From: Thermoguttaceae bacterium
GTDB lineage: Bacteria; Planctomycetota; Planctomycetia; Pirellulales; Thermoguttaceae
Assembly: GCA_029975295.1 (NCBI GenBank)
Contig: JARKPK010000089.1
Coordinates: forward strand, 1 to 64,000
Reading direction: 5' to 3'
Length of the DNA stretch: 64,000 nucleotides
Made by a program: the position numbers and the translations under genes. The notes beneath the pieces are model-generated. The model did not search any database. It saw only the letters and a list, made by a program, of their open reading frames with translations, and was not told the DNA's origin. How positions within the stretch are numbered: the stretch's first letter is position 1; each line of letters opens with the position of its first letter. Shown here in pieces: positions 37,259-46,473 of the stretch.

Positions 37259-39367
37259 CTAGGCGGCAAGCGGCGGACCCTGCCCAAATTCGAAGATCGC
37301 CGGCCGATCGTTTTGCTCGGGCTGAAAACCGACGCCCAACCGTCCCCCACCGCGCTTGCGCAGCGCCATGCGCAACATGCGGAACTCGCCCAGCCGCGGA
37401 TCCGATCGGATGGCCAGAGGCTCGTCGATCCGCAGCCGATAACGGCCGCCCGCCGGCAGCCGAATACACTTGCGCCCGGTGTAATGATCGGTGTCGATTA
37501 CTTCTGGCTCTTTGCCGCCGGCCAGCGGGGAAAACACGGCCCCCTCGTCTTCGTCGAACAAACGAAAGACATGAGGTAGTTGCGGAGCCCAATCCAATCG
37601 ACGCCAATGCACGCTCAGCCGCTGATCGGCCGGCCGCTGTTCCACTTCAAACGAAACACGGTGCCCGGCAAACCGATCGATCGGAATCGCCAGCATGCGC
37701 TCGTCGCCGGCACGGCCCACCGGCGCCTCGAAACTGGCGATCGGTTCTCCGGCCACACGCACATCGAGCCGTGCCTTGTCGCTGTAGTCGGCCCGCACGC
37801 TGCACCCCAAAACCAACCAACGGCTTTCGGGGGGTACCGTTGCGCTTTGGCGAAGCACGAACGACGCGCCTTCGGCCGCCGCTTCGGTGACGAACAGCCC
37901 CCGATCCGGGCCCGTGTCGTCGAACACCGTGCGCAACCGCACCGAGCCGCCGGTCAGCGGCGCGACGTCCCAGGAGCGCCATGCGACAATTCCCAATTGC
38001 AAGCGCGCAGCGACTTGGCGGGCCAGTTCGTTCCGATCGAGCTCGATGTATGGGTCGATCAGGTTGCACATGTCGCGAATGTTCAACGGGTCGGCCAATT
38101 CGGGAGCGTCGCGCGGCATGGCGTCGAACTGCACCACCAAGACCCCCGCCCCGTTCGTGGCAGGCAGCGCCAATTCACCGGTGTCGAAGATCTCGGTCGA
38201 GCCGACGATCACCGGGCTTTCGTACAACGCCTTGCCGCTCGCCGCGCCCACGAACAACCGTAATCGCACGCAGCCGCCTTCGCCCGCGGAACTGTCGATG
38301 CCGAAGCAAGTGCGCACCTTCCGCGCGCTGCCGGGCAAGGGGAAGTGCAACTCGGCCGACGCATGAACGCCGAAGCCCCAACCACCCGACTGTCCGCCGC
38401 ACGAAAGCCGCTTGCCCGTGATGTTTCGATCGGCCTGCCAATGCCCGGGTCCGCCAATCATAGGACTGAACACCGCCTTGGCCGGACTGATCCGACTGAG
38501 CGGCACTTGGTGCGGCGCGAACGATCGATAATAGACGACCGTGCGATGGGGAATCCAAAGCAAACTCAGCGACCACGCCGGTTGCAGGGCGTGAAACCAG
38601 CGGGGCGACTGCTCGCCGGGCGAGGCTTCTTTGGCCGAAAATCGCGACAGCGACGCGGTGATCCGCAGTCCGCCGACCGTCTCGATTTGCAACAGCGGCT
38701 TGTCCAAGTCGGTTGTGCCGACGGCCAGTTCGTCGTAGTACGACTCCCAGAAATCCTTCCGCGGCAGATGCAGCTCGGCAATCTCGTCAAACGAGGCCCG
38801 CCGCGCCCCGTCTTCCGTCAGCATCCGCACCCCGGCAGGCTCGAACCGGACGGCCCGAAACCGCAGCACTCGCCCGTCTCGATAGAACAAATGCCCCGGC
38901 TCATAGCGATCGGCAAGGCCGCTGCGCCGCTGCCAAACAACGCGCTGCACGAACCGTTCATCAATGCCGATGTCGTCCGCCCGTCGGTCTTCCGGATGCC
39001 GAATGCTCGTCGAAGGCTGGACCGTGAAGTGGGCCGGAAGCGCGCGGTTCTGATACACCCCCGCGGCCCGATAGCCCGTCACCGTTCCCGGAAAGCGATC
39101 GCCGGCGGTCATCTCGACAAACGATTCCGGCGGTTTCCCCGGCGGCAAGCGGCGATCGCAAACCCACATCACCGGCCGATCGGGGGCGAATAGCAATCGA
39201 TCGCCCACTCGCGGCTGGGATTCGGCACTGTGCCAGTCGGCCAGTTCATCGTGTTCCAGCCGCGTTCCATCCCACCAACGCGCTTCGTATCGAGCGGGAG
39301 TCTGCCCCCAACTCGATTGCCCCAAAACAACAAGAATGATCAGGCCGATCCAGCTTTGGCGAATCAT
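37259..39367 (-). CDS. exported NPCBM-like domain protein (N-terminal part, ends at in-frame TAG)
   Basis: The 702-residue product begins at ATG 39367 with a signal peptide (MIRQSWIGLIILVVLGQSSWGQ). About residues 270-470 form an NPCBM/NEW2-like beta domain (GGWGFGVHASAELHFPL, then LVVQFDAMPRDA, RDMCNLIDPYIELD). A second carbohydrate-binding-like domain begins near 590 (EDEGAVFSPLAGG, RMALRKRGGGRLGVGF) and is cut short by TAG at 37261-37259 in the middle of its beta strands. The same frame then continues for over 340 codons into the downstream gene. The full fused reading frame would be 1052 codons from ATG 39367. NPCBM domains suggest glycan binding at the cell surface. Confidence 0.75.
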   Translation of the reverse strand: MIRQSWIGLIILVVLGQSSWGQTPARYEARWWDGTRLEHDELADWHSAESQPRVGDRLLFAPDRPVMWVCDRRLPPGKPPESFVEMTAGDRFPGTVTGYRAAGVYQNRALPAHFTVQPSTSIRHPEDRRADDIGIDERFVQRVVWQRRSGLADRYEPGHLFYRDGRVLRFRAVRFEPAGVRMLTEDGARRASFDEIAELHLPRKDFWESYYDELAVGTTDLDKPLLQIETVGGLRITASLSRFSAKEASPGEQSPRWFHALQPAWSLSLLWIPHRTVVYYRSFAPHQVPLSRISPAKAVFSPMIGGPGHWQADRNITGKRLSCGGQSGGWGFGVHASAELHFPLPGSARKVRTCFGIDSSAGEGGCVRLRLFVGAASGKALYESPVIVGSTEIFDTGELALPATNGAGVLVVQFDAMPRDAPELADPLNIRDMCNLIDPYIELDRNELARQVAARLQLGIVAWRSWDVAPLTGGSVRLRTVFDDTGPDRGLFVTEAAAEGASFVLRQSATVPPESRWLVLGCSVRADYSDKARLDVRVAGEPIASFEAPVGRAGDERMLAIPIDRFAGHRVSFEVEQRPADQRLSVHWRRLDWAPQLPHVFRLFDEDEGAVFSPLAGGKEPEVIDTDHYTGRKCIRLPAGGRYRLRIDEPLAIRSDPRLGEFRMLRMALRKRGGGRLGVGFQPEQNDRPAIFEFGQGPPLAA

Positions 39368-39463
39368 GCCGCCATTATAACCCGACGCCGCCGACGCGGC
39401 GACTGCCACACTGTTTTGGGCAGCGATTCGGCCCAGCAAACGCGCCGACCGAACACGACGAGA

Positions 39464-40804
39464 TCAGCGCACCAGCGGCAATCGCTGCATCCGAGCCGGA
39501 TCGCCGGGCGGAAGCGGCGCCGACGGAAGGCCGCCGCTCAACGCCGCGCCAGGTGCCCGGGAAACCGCCTGCGCGGACGGCTCATGAACCGGCGCTGCTG
39601 GCGCCGCCTGCGACCGAGCCGGCGGCAGCGGGGCCAATTCGGAAGCGGTTCGCGGGCTAAGCCGCAGCGGGGCCCGGGCTGCCGGAATCGCATCGCCGCC
39701 TTCACGATGATCGTAGTGTGCCGGCACGCTGCCGGCAGGCGGCTGCTCGGACAACCGCTGAGGAGCCGCCTGCATCGCGGGAGCGTGAGACGCAGGCGGC
39801 ATGGGCGCGGACGGAGCATTCGACGGAGGCCCATACACAGCCGCCGCAGAGCGACTGGCATCGGGCAAGCCAACCGGCGCGCCCCAACTTCCCGACGCAG
39901 GTGGTGCATTGCCGCCCCCGCCTGTCGGATACGCGGGATTTGAATCGTGCTGTGGCGCGCGTGCCATTGAGGCCGCGGGACCATACACCGAGGCCGTCGG
40001 CCTCTCCGTTGCGCTGCTCGGCCGTGTTTGCTGCGAGTACTGCGGCAGTGACTGGGTGTCTTGCAGTTTCAACAGCCATTGCTGGGCGGGGGGCATGGTT
40101 GGGTCGGCACGCAGCGCCGCAGAGAAATAGCCCATCGCCTCTTGAGTGTTCCCCTTCTTCTGAAGCAGGAAACCTAAGTTGTAGTATCCCCCGGCCTCGC
40201 CGTGGGCCGCTTTCAGGTGAGAGTATGCCTCGGGAATCCGATTCATCTCCACCAACACGGTCGCCAAGTTGTTCCGGTATAGGGGATTCTGAGGCTGCAG
40301 CGCAACAGCCCTCGACAGCGATCGCGCCGATTCCGCATGTTGGTTCTGGCGCGCAAGGAACAGCCCGAGGTTGTTATGAACGGCCGGCTCGTTGGGGAAC
40401 TGCTCGACAGCCTTTTGGTACAAACGCTGGGCTTCGTCGGGCTTGGCAGTTTTTTCTTTTAGTCCGGCGTAACCGAGTAGAGCAGCCATGTCGTTCGGCT
40501 GAGCCCGAAGGGCCTGAATGTACTGCTGCTCCGCTAGATCCCACTTCCCATGCTGTTCGTACAGTCGCGCCACAGCGACATACACGCCGACACTCGGTTT
40601 GGCTGGTGAGGCCAACGACAACGAATTATCCAGCCTCTCGGGCGGCGGCTCTTTCTTGCCGAACAACTTGTCCACGCCCCCTTTGAACGAATCAGAAAGC
40701 GTCTTCTTCTCCTGGGCAACCAACGACGCGGGTGCTGCGACCAGGGCCGCCACCACAAACGCATTCAGAAAGAAGATGCTCAACCGAATCAACGGGCACC
40801 TCAA
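39464..40804 (-). CDS. exported TPR-repeat protein
   Basis: The 446-residue protein has an N-terminal signal peptide (IRLSIFFLNAFVVAALVAAPASLVAQ). Four to five TPR units follow between about 70 and 240 (for example YVAVARLYEQHGKWDLAEQQ, VHNNLGLFLARQNQHAESAR, YRNNLATVLVEMNRIPEAYS), then a low-complexity Pro/Ala/Ser/Gln tail of about 200 residues. TPRs give protein-protein contacts, here probably in the periplasm. The assigned start is TTG 40804; a TTG four codons later with GAGGTG before it is an alternative. The partner is unknown. Confidence 0.8.
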   Translation of the reverse strand: MRCPLIRLSIFFLNAFVVAALVAAPASLVAQEKKTLSDSFKGGVDKLFGKKEPPPERLDNSLSLASPAKPSVGVYVAVARLYEQHGKWDLAEQQYIQALRAQPNDMAALLGYAGLKEKTAKPDEAQRLYQKAVEQFPNEPAVHNNLGLFLARQNQHAESARSLSRAVALQPQNPLYRNNLATVLVEMNRIPEAYSHLKAAHGEAGGYYNLGFLLQKKGNTQEAMGYFSAALRADPTMPPAQQWLLKLQDTQSLPQYSQQTRPSSATERPTASVYGPAASMARAPQHDSNPAYPTGGGGNAPPASGSWGAPVGLPDASRSAAAVYGPPSNAPSAPMPPASHAPAMQAAPQRLSEQPPAGSVPAHYDHREGGDAIPAARAPLRLSPRTASELAPLPPARSQAAPAAPVHEPSAQAVSRAPGAALSGGLPSAPLPPGDPARMQRLPLVR

Positions 40805-41464
40805 CCGACTCTACCGCCGGCGTCCCGATGGGCGCCAGGTTGCACCAACGGCCTGCACGTGCAGCCCTCTGTGGAAAGCTGCCGACAAGGGGCTCGCTCG
40901 CTCCGACCGTCGAGTTCAGCAGGCCCGTGCTGACCGGGCTGCGCGGAATGACCTAGTCAAGACTCGATCGGCGCGAAGCGACCGCCGCAAAGGACGTGCT
41001 CTAACCGTCAGTCATAGAATCGGCCGATCGTTGCGCGAACTAAAACCGTTTCGGCAAGCTGTAACGATTTTGCCGAACGCACGGCCGCGATCAAGAAACG
41101 GACTTTTCGATCTGAAGCGTCCCCGGGAGCTTGGGGGGCAGAGTCCTCGAAACACACCTGTCCATCGATCAGTCGCACGGGCCGTCCGCAAACGAAATCT
41201 CCGAACTGCTTCTGAGCAAATCGTTTCCGGCGTTGTCACGACTTCGAGAGCAGCGTCGGGCGTCCAGCGTTCGCAAGATTCTCGCGCTGGGCAAACGGAG
41301 GCCACGCGACTTCAGGGCTAGAGCTGGCTTGTGGGCCAAACAGCACTCCGCAACGACAGCAGAGCGACATTGGCCGCCCAAACTGCGCAGAAGTGCGAGC
41401 AAAAGAGGAAAGACCGTTTGGGTCAGCACGGAAGCAGCGTCAGGTCGGTCCGGTCGCGACCGGC
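40805..41464. other. intergenic region
   Basis: This 660-nt stretch lies between two minus-strand genes. Long frames on either strand are Arg-rich and lack ribosome sites. It contains the inverted repeat listed at 41047-41079. No gene is supported. Confidence 0.45.
41047..41079 (-). terminator. possible terminator hairpin of the 41465-42034 gene
   Basis: The arms CGTTCGGCAA / TTGCCGAACG (10 bp, one bulged base) enclose a 12-nt loop. On the minus strand the stem is followed by GGTTTTAG. It lies about 385 nt downstream of the stop codon at 41465. A protein-binding palindrome is an alternative explanation. Confidence 0.35.
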
Positions 41465-42034
41465 CTACTTGCCCGTATCACCAGGCTGTTTAACCTCGGG
41501 CAGCTTCGGCTCTGGAAGCACCGTAATAAACTTGCGGTTCACCCAGTCAACCCGCGCGGCCGAGGTGCCGTCGGCGGGCATCGTAGAAACTACAACACTG
41601 GCCGTCGGTGCGCCGGGCCCAAGCTCTGCCATGTAGTTCCGAACGGCAGCAACGCGCTGATTGGTTTCGTCCATCGAAATCGTTCGATGCACGAACACAA
41701 CGCGTCTTTCCTCGGGAGCGTCGAGAAGAATCCATTGCACCTTGCGACGGCCCGCCTCGTTCAACTGTTGAGTAATTGGATCGAAGTAGGGCTCGGCCAA
41801 CAAGTTCTGGCGTTCCCACCCGTTGGCCACCTGAACGACCATCGGTGCCCGTACAGAAGCAATATCTTGGCAGATATGGGGATACGGCCAGGAATTTCGC
41901 CGGCAAAAGTCCTTGCCAACCAATTCGCACAAAATCCCATCGCCGGCAATCGCTGGACCGCCAAACAGCAGGAACACGAACGCGAAAACCGGAAACACAC
42001 CGAGCAATGCTCGAAGGCTTGCCAACAATCGCAT
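41465..42034 (-). CDS. exported hypothetical protein
   Basis: The 189-residue protein begins at ATG 42034 with a hydrophobic signal peptide (SLRALLGVFPVFAFVFLLFG, cleavage near AIAG). The mature part has two Cys in LCELVGKDFCRR, then PYFDPITQQLNEAGRRKVQWIL and FVHRTISMDETNQRVAAVRNYM. It resembles planctomycete exported proteins with a secretin/OmpA-like GxD spacing, but I recognise no family. The longer open frame (to 42139) lacks signal-peptide features. Confidence 0.65.
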   Translation of the reverse strand: MRLLASLRALLGVFPVFAFVFLLFGGPAIAGDGILCELVGKDFCRRNSWPYPHICQDIASVRAPMVVQVANGWERQNLLAEPYFDPITQQLNEAGRRKVQWILLDAPEERRVVFVHRTISMDETNQRVAAVRNYMAELGPGAPTASVVVSTMPADGTSAARVDWVNRKFITVLPEPKLPEVKQPGDTGK

Positions 42035-42720
42035 CGGTGGGCAGGCAGACCGAACGGACCAATCGGGCCGATCGGTCACCAAATCGGAGTGGATTCCGCT
42101 GGAACAAACGAAAAACAGCATGGCGTTATCCCCCAGCACACTATCGCGCTACGGGTGACTCGGTCGATCGTGCCACCCGAGATTCCCCAATCGCCAGTTC
42201 TTCCCAATTCGTCGTTGTGGCCACCCGCTCTGCATGAGCGCAGCAAGATCGTCGCCATGCAAACCACGCACCGCACCTTTTCGGTTATCGGCAGCTTGGG
42301 GCAACTCTGTCCAGATCGAAAACCCCGCACAACCCTCCTTTTCCACTGCCACCTAGTCATCCCACCTTCCGCTTCATCACAGCTTCCGCAAGACCGATTG
42401 GGAACCACTTCGCGCCCTTTCGGTCCACCCAATCGCCATCGCCAAAATGAAGCCGCGTCGGAGCCCGGGATTTTCGCTCATCGGGGGGTTACAATAGACG
42501 GGCGGACGGACGACTCGAATGTGATCGGGGGTGCTGTCGGCAATTCCGTCTCGCGCGGCTTGCAAGACGTTCTGATCAAACAACTTCACGTGGACGAAGA
42601 CTTGCGAAAGCTGTCGCCAAAGTGCGCATTCAGGGAATGGCCGAGCCTGCGGTCGTCGCGGCTTCGAACGGCGCTACGCGGGTGTGCAACCATAGTTCTC
42701 GCATCAGAGGACCGCCATTT
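42035..42720. other. divergent intergenic region
   Basis: This 686-nt spacer lies between the exported hypothetical gene and the FHA gene. A TACAAT at 42490-42495 is the only near-consensus -10 on the plus strand, without a good -35. The open frames here lack coding character. Confidence 0.4.
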
Positions 42721-43515
42721 ATGGAAGTGAAATTAGTAGTCGTCGGCGGCCGAGCGAACCAACGAGAGATTTCGCTGAAACTCCCGGCCGTAATCGGCCG
42801 AAGCCGCGAAGCAAATCTGACAATCGGCCATTCTTTGGTGAGCCGCAGGCATTGTCTGCTGCACGCGGTTGACGGCCTAGTGGTTGTCCGCGATTTGAAC
42901 TCGACCAACGGCACCTTCTTTGAAAAGCGTCGGGTGATCGAGGCCCCCCTGCTTCCCGATCAGCACTTCTCCGTCGGACCATTGACGTTTCGTTTGGTGT
43001 ACGAATTCGCCGGCGACGCCTCGGCTGTCCCTCCGCCCCAATGGGCACAACAGGAATCGGCCGCGTCGCAAACAGAGGCACAACCTACCAGGGCCTCGGG
43101 CCCGTGGTCGTCGGAACCGGCAGCCCTTGACTCGCGTGTGCTGCAAGTCCCGATTTCAACCAGCGAGCCGGCGGCGACCGATGGGGCTGCCGCGGCTCCC
43201 TCGGTCGGCGAACCGATGGCGGGTGGCGCGCCCCCTGCCCCAGCCGACGAACCGCCAGCCGACGAAATCGAGTTCGAATTCGTCGATGACCCTGCGGAGA
43301 ATCCACCTCAGAGCAATCAAGGTGCCGATGAAGACGCCCCAAACTCCCCGTCGCCCGAATTGTCGCCCGTGTGGCCGCCAACTCTCCCGCGCGGTGCAAA
43401 ACCGCCCACTTCGGCCAACAACCCCGCGCTCGACGAATTGACTCTCGACGATTTCCTTGGCGACGAGGAAGAAGACAAAGAGGAAGACGAAGACAATTCT
43501 CCCAACCGGAGCTAA
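42721..43515 (+). CDS. FHA-domain protein
   Basis: The 264-residue protein starts at ATG 42721 with an FHA domain (about residues 1-95) that binds phosphothreonine. Signature residues are seen in LPAVIGRSREANLTI, SLVSRRHCLL and DLNSTNGTFF. The remainder is low-complexity Pro/Ala/Glu/Asp, ending in an acidic stretch (DEEEDKEEDEDN). It has no membrane segment. The partner kinase is not in the window. A 250-nt gap follows before the RNA promoter at 43765. Confidence 0.85.
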   Translation: MEVKLVVVGGRANQREISLKLPAVIGRSREANLTIGHSLVSRRHCLLHAVDGLVVVRDLNSTNGTFFEKRRVIEAPLLPDQHFSVGPLTFRLVYEFAGDASAVPPPQWAQQESAASQTEAQPTRASGPWSSEPAALDSRVLQVPISTSEPAATDGAAAAPSVGEPMAGGAPPAPADEPPADEIEFEFVDDPAENPPQSNQGADEDAPNSPSPELSPVWPPTLPRGAKPPTSANNPALDELTLDDFLGDEEEDKEEDEDNSPNRS

Positions 43516-43764
43516 TTGCGGTTCCAGCCCCAGCGGCGCGACACAACAGCAACCTGTTTCGCCCTGCGATCGCCGCTTCACAAATCCGCGCGGCGTGCCG
43601 CACGAGCAATAGGACGGCTCGAGCGAACGGCGGAAGCCGGCCTCCCTCAGCCTGGGCCGTTCACCGCCCAACGCACTGCAAACCGAGTGCCAATGCCGCT
43701 GCACAAATCAACTGCTGCCGGTATTCGAGACCCTCGGGCAAAAGCTGGTTTTTTCGGCCATTTC
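43516..43764. other. intergenic region after the FHA gene
   Basis: This 249-nt region has no supportable gene. It ends at the promoter of the candidate RNA. No terminator with a good stem was seen for the FHA gene. Confidence 0.4.
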
Positions 43765-43795
43765 TTGAGCGATCTTGACCGTCTCGACGTATAAT
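43765..43795 (+). promoter_or_regulatory. promoter of the candidate structured RNA
   Basis: A perfect TATAAT at 43790-43795 and TTGAGC at 43765-43770 are separated by 19 nt. Transcription would start near 43802, immediately before the closing helix of the RNA. Confidence 0.45.
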
Positions 43796-43801
43796 TCAAT
43801 G

Positions 43802-44143
43802 GGCGATCGAGCCGGGGCGGCAAGCCAACGTGCGTTACCCGTCGCAGGTTTGCAGTGTTCGGCAAGCCCAGAAAACGCAACCGATTTCGTCCTGGAGAAA
43901 TAAACCAAACTCAATCTCGTCGCGCTAAGTGCCGATGAGTAATTGCGAACAATGGAATCGCGCCTCTCGATTATGGCATTCCGACGGAGGCCCAACCCTA
44001 ACGCGTGAGCCCGGCTCGATACGGCTTGTGCAGCAGCACGCCTGAGCCTCGCTCGTCTCGCAGCGACGCATCCGGTCGCAATCCACGAGAGGCCAGATTC
44101 CAAGGCCGCTTGATTGCCTCGGGCAACAGGCGGCTTTTTCTTT
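43802..44143 (+). ncRNA. candidate structured noncoding RNA of unknown family
   Basis: The region between the promoter at 43765-43795 and the terminator at 44105-44143 has no ORF. Four nested helices form a rod: 43806-43816 with 44010-44020 (11 bp), 43832-43837 with 43999-44004, 43839-43844 with 43982-43987, and 43859-43864 with 43930-43935 (6 bp each). A second hairpin closes 44046-44056 with 44085-44093 (9 bp, 2-nt bulge) around GCGAC/GTCGC. The long stem at the transcript start resembles 6S RNA architecture. I see no tmRNA tRNA-like end, RNase P P4 core or SRP domain IV motif. The plus strand is favoured by both flanking signals. Confidence 0.5.
44105..44143 (+). terminator. intrinsic terminator of the candidate RNA
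   Basis: GCCGCTTGATTGCC pairs with GGCAACAGGCGGC (one bulge, one wobble) around a 3-nt TCG loop and is followed by TTTTTCTTT. It is well formed and on the plus strand, far from any plus-strand gene. Confidence 0.8.
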
Positions 44144-44314
44144 GCGCCGAAGGCTCTGCCGCGCGGCTTTGCAGGCTCTCACTCCGGCGTCAAGCGCGCC
44201 AACAACCGACATTGCCGGTCTGCCGCGTCGCGTATTCCAAGCTGCTGACCCAACGCGGCCCATGCCAGTTTCGCCCCGCAGGCGTCAGACGCGACGCCTG
44301 TTCAGGGCCGATGC

Positions 44315-45796
44315 CTATTCAGAAGCGTTGTCGGTCGATGATTTGCCCGGTTCAACTTTCGCGGGCGGCAAGAAACGGAATCCATTGACCAACTCCGCGT
44401 CCTCGCCATCGAGTTTGCCGGCCAGTTTCTCTTCGACATTGAAAGCGATGACCGCCTGACGCCCGATCGGATCGGTCACATGGAAGTATCTCCATTGCCG
44501 CGGCGAGTCTTCCAAACGCCCTTTCACCACCACGCGCAACACCCTCATTCGCGACGGATTGATCGCCTGCCCGGCGTCCTCAAGTTGCTCGAAGCTCTTT
44601 CCCAACGCCTTCTTCACGTCGGCTTGGAATTCACTCAACGAAGGAATCTGTTCGGCAGGGCGCTTCGGCAACAGCGAAATGCTGGCAAAGGCCACGTACT
44701 CGCCGTCGCGAACAAGCCGAAGGGTGGCCACGTCGCGATGGTAGTTCGTGGCGAACCAATTCCGGCTGTGTTCGATTTTCCAGTCCTTTGATTCCGAAAC
44801 GTGCTCAAGCCGCAGCGATTCGGCCGTGTGTTGCAACGAAAGGCCGGAAAGCTTCGTTTCGTCGAAGGCGGGCGGCGATTCGCAGGGAAGTACCCGGGTT
44901 TGCGCCCGAATGGCCAAGTCGAACTCGGCCCATACTGCGCTGATATCGCAACGCACCTTCGCTGCAACACCCATCCAATCCACGCGCTGCATTCGCCGAT
45001 CGAAACGGTATTTTCCCCGCACTTCAATGCTCCCTGCTGCATCGTTCACCCGCCCCGACGCCGAACCGGCGATCTCGAATCGGACCACAAGATCCGTAAT
45101 CTCGACAACCCGGCAGGAGATGTCGTGCTTGGTCACTTCATCCAATCCGAACAGCGCGGCGACCAGCGCCGCCTCGGGCCGCCACGACGTGCCGACAATC
45201 ACGGCCTCGGCGGGAATCAGACGGTCGAGCAGCGCGCTGTCGCCGATCTGCTTGAGCAAGTCGAACTCCTCGACAGTCAATGGTCCCTGCGGTGAAAAGA
45301 ACGTGATCGCCGGGGCCGACTCGACGACGACATAACGTCTCTGATCGCGCAGGTCCACTTTCTCTTGTTCGCCGCCGATCTTCACTTCGGCACGAGTTGA
45401 CGTGTAATGGCGGAGCGATCGACGAACGTTTTGCCCGGCGGAAGAATCATCTAGTGCTTTCTCGTAGAACTCCAAAGAACACGCCACCTCGACGGGAGTC
45501 TTCTTGTCGCTCTTCTCGGCATTCGATTTCAACGACGCAATCTCACCGCGACGGTCGCCGGCCGCCTCGATCTGAACGGTCACGTGATCAACCGACCCGG
45601 CGACACGGCTCGATTTCAGAACCAGGCCTTTGCTTCCGCTCTCGCCGGCAAAGAGCCCTAAGGGGGTTCCGCACGTCAGCAGCCACAACACGACGACACC
45701 ATGGCAGAACAGCCTTTGTCGATGCCGCACCACTTCGGCAAACCAACCGGTTGACGTTCCCTCACGTGCAACGTTCGAACGTAGTTCTTTTCGCAT
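44315..45796 (-). CDS. membrane-anchored or exported hypothetical protein
   Basis: The 493-residue protein has an N-terminal hydrophobic segment (FCHGVVVLWLLTCGTPLGLFAG) about 28 residues from the start, consistent with a signal anchor or a late signal peptide. The rest is a large extracytoplasmic region with mixed beta and helix character (FFSPQGPLTVEEFDLLKQ, GSIEVRGKYRFDRRMQRVDW). I recognise no family. Similar planctomycete proteins have been annotated only as hypothetical. The ATG at 45796 has no strong ribosome site. Confidence 0.7.
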   Translation of the reverse strand: MRKELRSNVAREGTSTGWFAEVVRHRQRLFCHGVVVLWLLTCGTPLGLFAGESGSKGLVLKSSRVAGSVDHVTVQIEAAGDRRGEIASLKSNAEKSDKKTPVEVACSLEFYEKALDDSSAGQNVRRSLRHYTSTRAEVKIGGEQEKVDLRDQRRYVVVESAPAITFFSPQGPLTVEEFDLLKQIGDSALLDRLIPAEAVIVGTSWRPEAALVAALFGLDEVTKHDISCRVVEITDLVVRFEIAGSASGRVNDAAGSIEVRGKYRFDRRMQRVDWMGVAAKVRCDISAVWAEFDLAIRAQTRVLPCESPPAFDETKLSGLSLQHTAESLRLEHVSESKDWKIEHSRNWFATNYHRDVATLRLVRDGEYVAFASISLLPKRPAEQIPSLSEFQADVKKALGKSFEQLEDAGQAINPSRMRVLRVVVKGRLEDSPRQWRYFHVTDPIGRQAVIAFNVEEKLAGKLDGEDAELVNGFRFLPPAKVEPGKSSTDNASE

Positions 45797-46473
45797 GGCA
45801 GACCGCCCAATGGATTTGTGAAAGGGAATTCGCGCTGCCGCCGAGCCCCTTGCGCAAACGACTTGCGGAATTCAACAAATCGCCCGGCTCGTATGCCCCC
45901 CTTGGAGCAGTGCACAACGAAAAATACAAAACCGCAACACGTTACCGAAACCGACCTGACTCATCAATACGAATAGTGTGTGGGTTGTGGTTGCACTGCC
46001 CAAAACCGTGTCCCCAAGTCGAATGGCGATAGCTGCGAATCCGGGAAAGATTTCGCCGGAACAAAGTTTCACAAACTGTTTTCGTGTAAGCTTTTAGGAA
46101 AGACACACGGACGTTGACCAGAATTCGCCGAAAACCGACGCGGTTTTGCCAACCCAAATGCGTTGCAACTTCGTATTGAATAATGAGTTTTCGCTCGTTG
46201 CTTTTTCGGGCACTTTTTTACACTGCCGGGGCTGTCAAAAACATCGCGCGATTGCTATATTGAGCGTTGGAATAGAGTGAAACGCGATTTGCCCGAATTG
46301 GCGAGGTGTGGCGCTGGGCTGGAAAAGTGGCAAGCTAGCCGTGCCGCGCAGAGCTCCGAGGCTTTACGAGACACTTTGGTGAGGGAAACACCACACCTCG
46401 ACGGTTATGGTTTATTGGACCTGCTGATGGGAATGCGTCGGCAGGCGGCTGATGCCGGAAGGAGGGATCGATC
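45797..46473. other. divergent intergenic region before the sigma factor
   Basis: This 677-nt region is AT-richer than average between 45910 and 46270. It contains the candidate sigma-factor promoter at 46232-46261. No gene is supported. The region may also hold the promoter for the 44315-45796 gene. Confidence 0.45.
46232..46261 (+). promoter_or_regulatory. candidate promoter of the sigma factor gene
   Basis: CTGTCA at 46232-46237 and TATATT at 46256-46261 are separated by 18 nt, about 210 nt before the start codon. Confidence 0.35.

Noticed and set aside
41012-41305. 97-codon minus-strand frame in the TPR-upstream spacer
   Set aside because: It overlaps the candidate terminator hairpin and shows no family, signal peptide or ribosome site.
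40518-41321. Plus-strand frame in and beyond the TPR gene
   Set aside because: It is Arg-rich with no ribosome site or domain, partly antisense to the TPR gene.
43802-44143. tmRNA, RNase P RNA or SRP RNA identity for the structured RNA
   Set aside because: No tRNA-like 3' end, no P4 core and no domain IV motif could be seen, so only a candidate of unknown family is claimed.
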